NCBI GenBank assembly: GCA_022925895.1
Contig: JAKSYS010000806.1
Coordinates: 1 to 23,746 of the forward strand
From: Fragilaria crotonensis
Taxonomy: Eukaryota > Bacillariophyta > Fragilariophyceae > Fragilariales > Fragilariaceae
Direction of reading: 5' to 3'
DNA: 23,746 nucleotides
Part shown: positions 1 through 9,263 of the stretch, piece after piece
How positions within the stretch are numbered: position 1 is the stretch's first letter
Layout: every line of letters starts with the position of its first letter
Translations under genes and position numbers: made by a program
Notes under the pieces: model-generated
The model's input: only the letters and a program-made list of their open reading frames with translations
Database searches by the model: none
What the model was told of the DNA's origin: nothing

Positions 1-558
1 ACTTTGTTAAGTCTTTCGCTGGACTTTAGCATGAATGGAGTTGCCTGTATCGTTCAGCTTGTCGGGAGCTTTCAAACAGAGAACGTCGTCAACGACCCTA
101 TTCTGGGATCCAGATCGCCCTCCGATTTCTGGGGCAACAGGTGGAATTTGCTCATTCATCGGGGACTCAAGCAGGGAATCTATAAACCAGTCAGGATGTC
201 CACCGGTTCTCGAAATCTTGCCACCATTGCTACCTTTCTTGCTTCTGGAGTGGCCCACGAGTACGTTTGGTTTGTCACCTTTCATCAAAACTCTCACGAA
301 CAAGAAAAGTACATCCCACTGTTTGGAAAGTCATTGCTGTTTTTTGGTTGGAATGGAATCCTTCTGATCGTGGAGCATTGTGTGGGACGAGAGCGGTGGA
401 ATGTTGCTGTAAAACCGATGCCTCGCTTCCTAGTGTCCCTATTGGTTGTTTTGTTCGCTCTTCCTGTCGGTCATTTGTTCACTGGAGATTTCAGGCACGG
501 AGGGTACTTCGAGTCCCTCGCAACGATTTGGCCTATGGTTGCAGTTACGCACGTCTAG
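1..558 (+). CDS. MBOAT / wax-synthase-like O-acyltransferase, C-terminal part (5' end outside window)
   Basis: The frame is open from base 1 to a TAG at 556-558, so the start lies upstream and only the last 185 or so codons are visible. Two signatures of the membrane-bound wax synthase / long-chain-alcohol acyltransferase branch of MBOAT enzymes are present. One is DFWGNRWN followed by a Y-x-P segment at about residues 40-65. The other is SGVAHEYVW at about residues 82-90, whose His is the presumed catalytic residue in this family. Hydrophobic segments follow (SLLFFGWNGILLIVEH and FLVSLLVVLFALPVGHLF), as expected for a multi-pass ER membrane enzyme. Family members esterify a fatty acyl-CoA to an alcohol or other acceptor in neutral-lipid synthesis. 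The acceptor cannot be read from this fragment. I see no break in the visible part. Family call is fairly sure; substrate is unknown. Confidence 0.8.
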   Translation, partial: TLLSLSLDFSMNGVACIVQLVGSFQTENVVNDPILGSRSPSDFWGNRWNLLIHRGLKQGIYKPVRMSTGSRNLATIATFLASGVAHEYVWFVTFHQNSHEQEKYIPLFGKSLLFFGWNGILLIVEHCVGRERWNVAVKPMPRFLVSLLVVLFALPVGHLFTGDFRHGGYFESLATIWPMVAVTHV

Positions 559-1534
559 GATGACTTCATAAATCGACACTACTATGCATTCCTGCTCGTT
601 CCTTCGTTACCGGCAGAGGGCTTCGAGCTTAAAGACCTGGAACACCGGCAGGGCTAGCGAGGGATTCCTTCTTGAATGGTGTTGGTGTGGTCTTGGTTTG
701 AATTAAGGTTCACATATTAACCGTTATCCAGACTAGCTTCGAACGGATCCATGTAATGATACTGCCCGGCTTCGCTTTCCCTCAACTCCGGGTATGGCAT
801 ATCGCATATCGCGCATCGATGACGTGCAACGATGGTGGCAGTAACAAGTGATGGCTGCGCTCTACGGGAATACGTAACATTTTGACTATGTTCGGGAACT
901 GTCGTCTTCGAGGCATACGACCTAGAGTGCGTACTCGAAGTGGTGCACAGTTCCGGCGATTGGCGTGGAGTAATCTACGATTACAAATCGATTCCGCTCT
1001 TCGATTGTGAACGTATCTTGACTTCGTGACATGACGACATGACACATGACTTTTAGGTTGGGATTTTAGGTTACCTCTTCGCAGTCATCAAATTCCGGAC
1101 TCCAAGATTGACGTTTCTCAATTATGTCGATCCAATCAGTACCGCTATGATCTGGGCTCCCTTCTCATACCGAAATGTCGCAGTCTAAGAACGGCATTCA
1201 AGGAGAACGGAGAACTTACTTTACATAGGGTGCTCGAACCTCAATATGTTCCAAACACCGAATAGGGACAAGCATGACCACGTATGCACGCGAGGATGAC
1301 TATTGCAGTCAAACATCAAACATCTGTTTCAAATCAGTTTTATGTCAAGTCATGTGGCACGTGTGGCAGCAAAAAGCATTTAGAGCAAGGTCATACTCGA
1401 CGACTCGTGATAGGCATCTCCAGTACCACAACAGGCGTACAGAATGGACTTGATACCAGTCTACTTGTACAAGGGATGACTACACAGGCATCGGATACAT
1501 GGCATAACGCATAACTTGATCACACTTTTCGTGT
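559..1534. other. Spacer without a supported gene
   Basis: About 975 bases between the acyltransferase stop and the next supported start. The open stretches here (782-1045 minus, 1284-1514 plus) are short and show no recognisable motif, so I do not call them. It should contain the 3' untranslated region of the upstream gene and the promoter of the downstream one, but I see no clear signal for either. Confidence 0.5.
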
Positions 1535-2188
1535 ATGAGCAATAGGAAAACCACCTTGATCCTTCGAACAACTCTCATGACGCAAACCCGCTCAGTAAGT
1601 TTTGCCTCCACCGAGGAAGGTGATGTCCAATGCACACATTATGATGCAGCTGTGCATGATGGGTGCCATGATGCCTTGTGGTGGACAGCGAGCGAACGAC
1701 GTGCGAGCAAGGAGTCTGCTCGTTATGCTATGGCTTGTGCCAAGAGGAGCAACTATAGGAAGGTCTTAAGTCGTGTTCTATTGCATTCGCTAAGGGGAGA
1801 GAGATTGCCTTATTCTTTGCAGCATGAATTCGCATTCGAAATTGCAGTCGGGCACTCGTTTCGAGGGTTAGAAAAATTCATGTCGAACGAGTTCAAAGAG
1901 GAACGTGTGATTCGAAAGACACGGCTATTCGAACTTATTCACTTCATCCAGTCGACATGCAATGCAAAAGGAATTGACGATGGTCATACAGCGCAACTTA
2001 TAAGGATTGCTTCGGAATCTGTGTCTCATAAAATGCAGTTCATTGCCGAGTTGTATGGAAAGGCTGACGAGTTCGCTGTATGGTTTGGCGCGATGGAAAG
2101 CACGAGTGTCGATCAAAATGCTCCATACGTCTCATATCCCGTCAGCTCGTCCTCGTCTAGTTCGTGGGTGGCAAATCCGGCAGCTTAA
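1535..2188 (+). CDS. Uncharacterised protein of a diatom family with ALWW and RGLE motifs
   Basis: A 217-codon intact frame. The pattern is RSVSF near the N-terminus, an ALWWTASE block around residues 48-55, RGLEKF around residues 110-115 followed by a basic helix with R-x-x-x-L-x-x-x-x-x-F-I-Q spacing, and a predicted helical region ending in a Ser-rich tail. I recognise this order (RSVxF, W-[WY]-T-x-x-E, RGLE, R...Q) as a recurrent small-protein family in diatom genomes with no assigned function. That recognition is from memory and was not searched. A second ATG at 1577 (MTQTRSVSF) would put the conserved RSVSF closer to the start and may be the true initiator. An AATAAA overlaps the TAA stop (2188-2193) and could serve in polyadenylation. 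No signal peptide or membrane segment is evident. No function is proposed. Confidence 0.65.
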   Translation: MSNRKTTLILRTTLMTQTRSVSFASTEEGDVQCTHYDAAVHDGCHDALWWTASERRASKESARYAMACAKRSNYRKVLSRVLLHSLRGERLPYSLQHEFAFEIAVGHSFRGLEKFMSNEFKEERVIRKTRLFELIHFIQSTCNAKGIDDGHTAQLIRIASESVSHKMQFIAELYGKADEFAVWFGAMESTSVDQNAPYVSYPVSSSSSSSWVANPAA

Positions 2189-2193
2189 ATAAA

Positions 2194-3803
2194 GTCCCAA
2201 GTAGATGCCCTTGCTTAAGAGTAAATGTGTTGTGAGTGGTGATTGACGTATTGAGGATGCTGGCTTGAGTTACTCAGACCTTGTGCCTGTCATTCCGATG
2301 CACACTGAAGACTTCAGTACAACCATAGGTATAGTACATCCGCTGTATACAGTTGAAGCTCCGGCATGTGACGGTTCTCCACATTAATCATTAGGATGTT
2401 TGTCAGGGGTTAATCGATACATATTTGCCAACCTCAGTTATTGAACAGCAGAAGTCAATCTCCTTGGAACAGTGAAAGGTTGAAACCTGTGATTCCACTC
2501 ATGACTCAAATGTCTGTCAAATGAAATGCAACAAGTGCTAATGCTAAGGTGCCTAAAACAAGTCAATGTGGCTGAGCAGAAGCCAAATGAGGACAACACA
2601 GAGGGCAAGAAGACATTTGTTCCAGGAACAGCTTTTGTTGCTGTGCTTTGACCACCTGAAGAGAATTGCTTTTGCCGGTCTTGAAAACGACATCTGCAGT
2701 GATCATAGTGCGCTTGCACCATACTTCATCGTCATTGTTCATGGAAATGAATTTGTTAGGGCACCAGCTGATGACCCATAATTCAATGGCAATGAGCCAC
2801 TTTGATGAATATTTGGAACAGAGTTGGTGAATCCCCATTCCAATAATGCACTTTTATTTCTGGTTACTACTTGGATCCTCGTGATAAGGATGTGTCTGTG
2901 CTGGGCCTTTTTTCTGTACAATCTTGGTATGCTCTAACCATTCAGCAGCAATCGTCGTGTTGTCGTATTGGCCATTACTTTGCAAAGGCTGCTTATATTT
3001 GAAAACTCCGCCTGTTCTACGTGCTATACCTGCTTCTTGTCAAAGAACATGTTCATTACTTAGGTACATAAGCAGTGATTCCCAAATGTATGGAGCCTTG
3101 AGCGGTCAATGGACAATGTATCACGTATCACACGTTCAAGGAGAGAGCAATATAATCAGCATCTTGTTGCTTATCGCCTGTTCATCAATTCAAGGCAACA
3201 CCCAACTACAAAATGGCTGATCAAAAACGTAAATCACAATTAGGGAAAGAGAGAGAAGAAAAACCAATGTGGTCGCAGCTCGCTCACGCGACCAGGAACT
3301 GTTGGATCCTCCGCTTGATAAACCATCCGAGGCGGCTAGTAGGCATCGTGGCACCCACTCAGCCGCAAAAGGGCGACTGTCGTGCCGCCTGTCTTTGTCA
3401 GAAAATGAACCCACGATGCGAGCATTGTCGTAATTGGAGACCGCGGCACAAAGATGAGCTCTGACGAACCCGACATGTTCTCGAGTAATCCTGAGAGTTC
3501 CCCAAAATCTCGAGGGACCGTGTGACGGACCTGCATAATCATTTCACGTCTTTATCGGAGAGTCGTCCTGTGGTTAGTAAGTTGGTGACCTTCACTTTCA
3601 CCCGCATCAAATCGTACCCAGTTTCGTTCCTGTCATCTGCCCCAACCGAATTCTTCTTCGCAAGCGGCTGCTGGGGGCCGCAAGCAAAGAGGCTGAAGGC
3701 CTCCGGCCTGTTGACTGAGGTAGAGAGATGAATAAGGCAATGATGCTCACTGCCAAACAGAAGAAGCCGGATGGTAGCCACACGTCCAAACCTAGGCGCG
3801 TCT
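2194..3803. other. Spacer, no supported gene
   Basis: About 1.6 kb with many short open stretches on both strands, none with a motif I can defend. The minus-strand stretch 2563-2838 briefly resembles a transposase fragment, but the resemblance is too weak to call. Some AT-rich and GT-rich text suggests old repeat-derived DNA. Confidence 0.4.
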
Positions 3804-4880
3804 TTAGGTGGTGGTGAAGGTGTTGGGCCACATAGGCCGCATTCGCGAGCTCAAGGATCTCAGTGTAGGTCGCAACGGGCGCAGTGGCCGCCTCTTTCCC
3901 TCAGTCCGCTGAGTCGCAAACAGCACCATCTGTTGCGTCGTCGCCGGGAAAGCGTTGAAATCTCCTATCTTGGTGACCGTGGTTGCCAAGGTTGCCCTCT
4001 CTGTCACTTGCAACGCCAGCGCGTTTGGCAAGTTTGTCCACGCTGCGTTCGTCGGGGTATCCAACGGGTTGTCTGTTGCCCTCGCTCCGGCCGCTCGTGT
4101 CGCCAAATGCTGTAGGTGGGTGTCCCTTGACCAAACGTCTTCCCTGGTGTTTAGTACTGGGCCCGTGACCACTTCGGCCGCATGATCCAGGTTCTCTCTC
4201 ACGCCCGATGTGGCGGCGTCGTTCCACGGCCACCTCGCGACGTACGCGGCTCGCATCGCTGTCAGTATCATTGAAGATAAAGGCCGGGACTTGGAGTATG
4301 TTTGGGATCGTCACCCTTCGGTGGGTCAGTGTGATACCCGGGTCATCTTTTTCGTAGTTCGCTGGTCCTAACCAATACAACTTCCTCATCGCTCGAGTCG
4401 CTCAACCATCAACATCTTTCTGTACTCGTGCAATTTGGAGGTCGGTGTCTTCGTCGCGCGCGTCTGACCTCCGGCCGCGGACCGTTTTTTTGCCTGTTTC
4501 TTTGACATTGTCATCCCGTCCTCCTTTGGTTGCCCAATCCTTTCCGCGTCTTTGTTCTGTTCGGTGGTGCCGTCGTTGACAGATGTCCAATCCTCCATTT
4601 TGGCCCAATCGATCAATGACGATCGTTGACGCTGTGCTACCATCCCCCGTAAGTGCCAGAGGTCTCCTCCGTTCTCAGCATGGAAATCATCCTCCACATG
4701 CATCCTGGTGGACGTGGTGCTTGACTGCCTGGACGCCTCCGCCTTGGAGTAGCAGAAGGTGACTTATCTTGGTGGAGCAGTGTCTACGGAAACCGTCCAC
4801 GGTGTTAAGCTCGCTTGCCTGAAGGTTTTCGAATCGTTCGACCTCGTCCAACTGCTGGTCGATTTCGCGGAAGACGTCTA
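3804..4880 (-). pseudogene. Decayed GC-rich coding remnant of unknown origin
   Basis: On the minus strand several open stretches in different frames follow one another: about 4745-4876 (residues such as FREIDQQLDEVERFENLQ), 4386-4703 (acidic, then a Lys-rich KKQAKKR segment), 3901-4389 (starting MRKLYWLGPANYEKDDPG) and 3804-4271. Each change of frame coincides with a stop or an overlap, as expected of an old coding region with indels. The stretch is richer in G and C than the DNA on either side, which suggests separate origin. The composition (charged helices, basic patch) would fit a retroelement gag-like or a host nuclear protein, but I see no zinc knuckle, protease or polymerase motif. I do not recognise a family, and the coordinates are approximate. 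Confidence 0.3.
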
Positions 4881-4986
4881 CCGTCTACATACTATGTCTT
4901 GGACAGGGTGAGATGCGAGAAGACGAATCATGGTGTGGAGGACATGAACTGTTTGCTGTGTTAAGTCTTGTCCGTCGGTCATCCTT

Positions 4987-5676
4987 TCCTTGCAAATATG
5001 AGGAGAATCCACTCCCGCCACGATAAGGGATTGTAACCTCCAACACAAGCAAATGTGTGAACAACATGTTTGCACAGGCGCGCACTGTGGGATGGCTGGA
5101 GGCGGTAGAAAGCACCATTTTGGATGTTATGTCGACAAGAATTTCAACCTGCCAAATCAAGCACATTGATCAGGAGCCGGGCAAGGTTGTACCTCGAGTG
5201 GCACAGATTCTGAAAAGGCGTTGGGATTCTGCGGCATCCATCACAGTTGTTCAGTTGGTGCCTGGGTGTGGAGATTTCAATGTTGTGGAGCCTTCAACAG
5301 TACGAGACTCCAACAACGACCCTCACATGCCCAGCATGCCATACAATGCAGGGCAACCAAACATATTGTTGTCAGCATGGTTGTGCTATCTTTTGGAAAT
5401 GAAGGAAAATGATTTCAGCTATATCCTACGGAATTTGGTGCATCAGTACTACAAGTTTGAGTACATACAACAGATGTACAAAAACAATATCTTTCCAGCT
5501 TGCATTCATAATGTCAAATACAATGGCATGACAAGGCCTCCTGCTGTAACAAAGTGACAGCCTGGGCGCCGACAAAGTGAGTTTCTTGATCCAGAGGAAT
5601 CACTGATTAAATATTCAGATTGTGGCCAATGAGGACACAATAAAAGAACATGCAAGCATAAAGTTAGGGCTTTGTA
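4987..5676 (+). pseudogene. Mutator-like element (MULE) transposase, C-terminal remnant
   Basis: The frame starting near 4987 reads FPCKYEENPLPPR, a TAA stop, then GIVTSNTSKCVNNMFAQAR. This is the segment after the catalytic core of MULE transposases, where a serine/asparagine-rich 'TSN' block leads into helices. It continues open from 5057 to 5557 with RRWDSAASI, PGCGDFNVVEPS and, near the end, a YYKFEYIQQMYKNNIFP block followed by TRPP. After a stop at 5555-5557 the same frame gives PGRRRQ and then a decayed CCHC zinc knuckle at about 5609-5655, with its first Cys changed to Tyr and a TGA inside. The Cys/His part of a SWIM zinc finger (C-Q-H plus a following Cys) survives only in another frame at about 5367-5387. 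The DDE core is not present upstream and no terminal inverted repeats were found. It is a dead, 5'-truncated copy. Confidence 0.65.
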
Positions 5677-6654
5677 GTAAGTGAACATGATGAGTAGTAG
5701 GAGTTCTGTTAAGTATGTCAGATAGGGGTAGTAAGAATAGCTAGCCAGCCATTGAGATGGGAAGTGTCAGGTGTGTTGATGCAGAGGAAAAGCGAAAATA
5801 TGTGATAATGTAGGGTACTGGGTACAAGGAATTGAGTAAAGTACCGGCATCAGTGATGCCAACAATTCATCAATTGAGCAGACGGACTCAGAATTGCACG
5901 TAAAAGAACAACAACATCCTATTATATGGAATTATGACCACTGCTAAGCTTTGTTGTTCATGCAAGATTGAGCACATGCTTGCCTTGGTTTAAAGTTGAT
6001 GATAATGCACGGAACAACAAGACATTGGCCATGGCAACCAGGATGATATCTTCATTTTTGATGATAGGTACGAAACGGTGTACCAATGTGTCTGTGAAGA
6101 ATTGGCACGGCTGGCAATAAATGGGGTTATTGTTGTAAATGTTTTAGATCATTAAGGTTTTATAGTAATAACGTGACAAACATATATCTGGTGTTATTGT
6201 AATATTGAAAACGTTTTGCATGAAATACCAAAAAGGCTTTTCAGTTTTTAGAGGGTCATTAAGTGTTATTGAAAAATGAAACCTTAAGTAGATGATGTTT
6301 TTTGTAATTTGCCCTAACTTTTATTATTGCCAAAACGTGCTGGTTTGACTCATATTGATGCACTTGCTTGTCGATCGCTGTAGGCACACCAATAACTGCT
6401 GTGAGACGGAATTGGTATGAATACTGTCTGTACGTATCACCACTCACCACGGATGGTGCTTGTAACAAATACAACGGGAAGATTACACATGAATCGATAC
6501 CTGGTAGACCTACGACTAGTACAGAAGTCCTTTCTCTTGTGCGCTTCGCTTTCATTGAGTCAGATCACAGATCTGAGATCTCAAGATGTGGTCAATATTA
6601 AGTCCCAAACGGAAGAGCTCACTACGATTCGCAATCATCCAATCCTTTTCCATC
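5677..6654. other. AT-rich spacer before the reductase gene
   Basis: About 980 bases, noticeably AT-rich from 6100 to 6320, between the MULE remnant and the reductase start. It may hold the remaining non-coding end of the MULE and, nearer 6560-6654, the promoter or leader of the reductase. An in-frame ATG at 6586 lies here and is an alternative start for that gene. I see no other supported gene. Confidence 0.4.
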
Positions 6655-7504
6655 ATGGCGGCTACTGCAGATTTTCCATCATCCTTGACAGGAGCCCCAA
6701 TCCTAGCCCTGGTTCCAACAGGAAAGTGTCAGTTTACTTCCGAATTCACCTCTGTTCCTCTCTTGAAGAGATGGAAAATCTCCCCCTACATCCTTTGTAC
6801 TTCGTTTCGGTCTGCCAAACGAGTTCCTGCCACTTAACTTGAGCACGTGCGCGTGCATCTTGGCCAAGGCGGATTTGCCTGATCGTGAGGGCACTGCAGA
6901 GGCCGTCGTTCGGCCTTACACTCCGATCTCGACCAATGCACAAGTGGGATCATTCGACTTGCTGATCAAAAATTATGGCGAACATGGTCGCTTGTCAACT
7001 CATCTGTGCAGTTTACAGGAGGGTCAAGAGATTTCGTTCAAACATATTGCATTCAATGTCAAGATACAGGCTCCTTTTGGTTTCAAGAAGGTATGCATGC
7101 TTGTCGGCGGAACAGGCATCACACCAATGATCCAGGCGTTGCATGCCATTCTTGGAGACTCCACGAGCGACGTTGAGGCCGTCGTCCTTTACGGCTCGAG
7201 GGAGTCGACAGATATTCTTGGAAAGGATTTATTGGACACATGGAGCGAACAGTCAAAGCGTCTCTATGTCACGCACATAATGTCTGATGAACCCGATGGA
7301 TCAGACTGGAAGGGTGCCAGAGGTCACATAACCAAGGAGGTGGTGGAAAAGTATCTTCCCCCTCCAGAAGACGAGGAATTCATCATCTTTGTTTGTGGTC
7401 CACCAGCAATGTACAATGCGCTTTGCGGGCCTCGTGACGAAAAGGACATCTCTGGACTCCTGAAGGATATGGGTTACTCTGCAGATCAAGTTTATAAATT
7501 CTAA
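6655..7504 (+). CDS. NADH-cytochrome b5 reductase (one frameshift in this sequence)
   Basis: A flavoprotein that passes electrons from NADH to cytochrome b5 for fatty-acid desaturation and related reactions. The C-terminal 220 residues (6839-7504) are intact. They carry RPYTPIS (FAD binding, about 6911-6931), a GxxS motif (GRLSTHL), GGTGITPM (NAD(P)H binding, about 7105-7128), CGPPAMY (about 7395-7415) and the usual terminal MGYSADQVYKF. The N-terminal portion lies in another frame (6655 to about 6790: MAATADFPSSLTGAPILAL, then SEFTSVPLLKRWKISPY). The two frames join near 6788-6794, where leaving out one T (6791) gives a continuous reading through RFGLPNEFLPLNL. I chose the ATG at 6655 because MAATAD leads directly into the conserved GAPILAL. 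An upstream in-frame ATG at 6586 would add 23 residues. No transmembrane anchor is evident from 6655. Family is sure; whether the frameshift is real is not. Confidence 0.85.
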
Positions 7505-8072
7505 GTAGGACGAAAGTGGTGTACTAGGAATCACGTCTACCGGTAGATTCGTAGTAAATGTGTCGAATGGTCTATGGCGTGTCGTATATTGTGTCAAAGC
7601 ATTGTGAACGAGCGTTCATGTTTCGTCCCCACATTGAATGCCAAAACAAAAAAATGACCGGACGCCGGGATCGTTTCATGAAGCATATACATAGCGTATT
7701 GCAACTTCGATCTTCGATGGCTTACACCTTAGGAGCAACTAGCAAGCCAAGCTGCCCACAGGTGGTAGAAAAACGACCTTAACTAACCCTTCGCGCAAAA
7801 CCTCGCTTTGTGAATCTCCCCGTCCACCAACCGAAGAATACAAAATCTCAGTAGAACCGCAACCAGGTATGTCCATAACACTACAGTAGCAGGAGAATGA
7901 GGAGTGCTGTACCTGGTACTCCAGACTTCAGCACTTGCACTCTGAACTGAGTTGGAGTACAAGTACTGTACTCCACACCGATGTACTCCGAACTTAGTAA
8001 AGTACCCACTCGGTTACAGGTGCAATGGCTCGAGCAATTGCGCTTATCTGATGACTCATGACACACCACACA
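7505..8072. other. Spacer between convergent genes
   Basis: The reductase and the next gene point toward each other, so these 570 bases should hold two 3' untranslated regions. From about 7900 to 8010 the text is rich in GTACTCC / GGAGTAC words, including one exact palindrome. No gene is supported. Confidence 0.5.
7954..7974. repeat. 21-bp palindrome (GGAGTAC / GTACTCC arms)
   Basis: Seven-base arms GGAGTAC and GTACTCC flank AAGTACT, so the unit can form a short hairpin. Further GTACTCC copies lie nearby (about 7915 and 7984). It sits between convergent 3' ends. It may be a remnant of a small repeat or simply a structured 3' region; no function is claimed. Confidence 0.5.
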
Positions 8073-8751
8073 TCACACATGAAGCGTATCATGAGGAAAT
8101 GGGATGATTAATGATGCATGATGAGGATGAGATAAAGCGCGATGCTTGACCCGTTCCTTGTTTTCGTCCGACGTAATGACAATGGTATCGAGCGGAGGCA
8201 ATCCCAGCTCCTCGTTGAGTACTTGAAAAGCGTCTGTCGCATTGTGAACCCGAAGAAGCCCTCTGATGATTGCTGCACTCTCCATTGGAAGGACGGAAGA
8301 GGAATAGTCTTGTCGTCTTCGGAGGAGGGCTCGTCGGGCTACTTGTTGTTCGTTCAAGTGAAGAGCAGCGACCGCTAGCCGGGATAGCAGTGATCCAACG
8401 TACCCATAAGCAAATGACTTGGGGGCTTCTTCGAGCAAGAATCTTTCCACCGTTCGAATATCATGAACATCGTGTAGGTTCTGTGCTCGTTTAGTGGCCT
8501 TGACAACCTCCTCCGCGGTGGAGTCCTTGGATAACTTGGAGACTCGCTTGGAATTCAAGTCATACTGAGGAATGGCTCTCTTGGTGTCACCTGTGTTGCA
8601 GACGATATAATTCTACAGGATGAAAATATACAACATACCGTTGAGGTTTAGGTACGCCGTCGGTATGTACCTGGTATGATACGGAGTACAAACTACGACC
8701 AACACCTGGGCATTTCTGGCGAGACACGAAACGCCCTGCAGTTTTTATCAT
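8073..8751 (-). CDS. Two-exon uncharacterised helical protein, probably organelle-targeted
   Basis: The minus strand holds an open stretch (8612-8073) without an ATG at its head. Just upstream is a 58-nt GT-AG intron (8670-8613, starting GTACAT and ending CCTGTAG). Joining exon 1 (8751-8671, ATG at 8751) to exon 2 keeps frame in phase 0 and gives 206 residues. Exon 1 encodes MIKTAGRFVSRQ plus further Arg/Lys/Ser and no acidic residues, which resembles a mitochondrial targeting peptide. The body is helical: EEVVKATKRAQNL, TVERFLLEEAPKSFAYGYV, LSRLAVAALHLNEQQVARRALLRRR, ESAAIIRGLLRVHNATDAFQVL. Paired helices of this kind are typical of TPR/PPR-like folds, but no repeat is clear enough to assign. 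The last residues after KHRALS are low in complexity. An alternative donor (GTAAGT at about 8759) could make a longer 5' intron. I do not recognise the family. Confidence 0.6.
8613..8670 (-). other. Predicted 58-nt intron in the helical-protein gene
   Basis: On the minus strand it begins CCAG|GTACAT and ends in a pyrimidine-containing ATTTTCATCCTGTAG. It separates two codons (phase 0) and removes the in-frame TAG that would otherwise block the reading frame. Transcript data would settle it. Confidence 0.5.
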
Positions 8752-9263
8752 ACTTACTTCAACGAGCACTCAGTGCACGTATGAATTATGATGGACGAAT
8801 CGGAGTATGTGTTGCTTTCGTACAATGGTGTATGTTCTATGTGTCAGTATAGCTGGGGTATGTCACATGTCCTACAAGAATAGTTAAATACGAGGAAGAG
8901 TGCGAATCAATCCTTGATAAGGATTGAAATTCGCGAGTTCGCATTGAGTGCCCTGTGATCCCAGAGCCAGGTATGAAGCCCCAGATGCCCGATACCAGAT
9001 ATATATTCGGCTTATTTATGACGATTTCTTTTGACGAGTCGTAGAGTTGCCGAAAACAGTCATACATAGTGCCATAGGTCATACTATCATACTACCGTAG
9101 AGCAGGTCATAGCGCATAGCTAATTGCTACTACAACTATGCATACATCGCAGCAACAGACCCACGGCAATTGTCAACAGTTAAAAAAGTGCATCGTGAAT
9201 CAACTTTCTTGGCTCTTTTTTTGTGGTCGTTGCACTGCTACGTGACGCTTCGAACTTCGAACC
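8752..9263. promoter_or_regulatory. Divergent intergenic region (shared promoter region)
   Basis: The helical-protein gene runs left and the LRR gene runs right from these 512 bases, so both promoters should lie here. A T-rich stretch (CTCTTTTTTTGTGG, about 9213-9226) and the repeated CTTCGAAC words just before the LRR start (9247-9261) are the only visible features. I cannot place a TATA box or a transcription start with confidence. Confidence 0.4.

Noticed and set aside
1284-1514. 76-codon open stretch upstream of the ALWW/RGLE gene
   Set aside because: Short and without recognisable features; not needed as an upstream exon.
2563-2838. Minus-strand stretch with a faint transposase-like (piggyBac-like) texture
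   Set aside because: No catalytic Asp motif and no continuation in other frames; cannot be told from chance.
6780-6800. Programmed +1 frameshift or a tiny intron in the reductase gene
   Set aside because: No slippery signal or splice sites are visible and homologues do not use one; a single-base indel is simpler.
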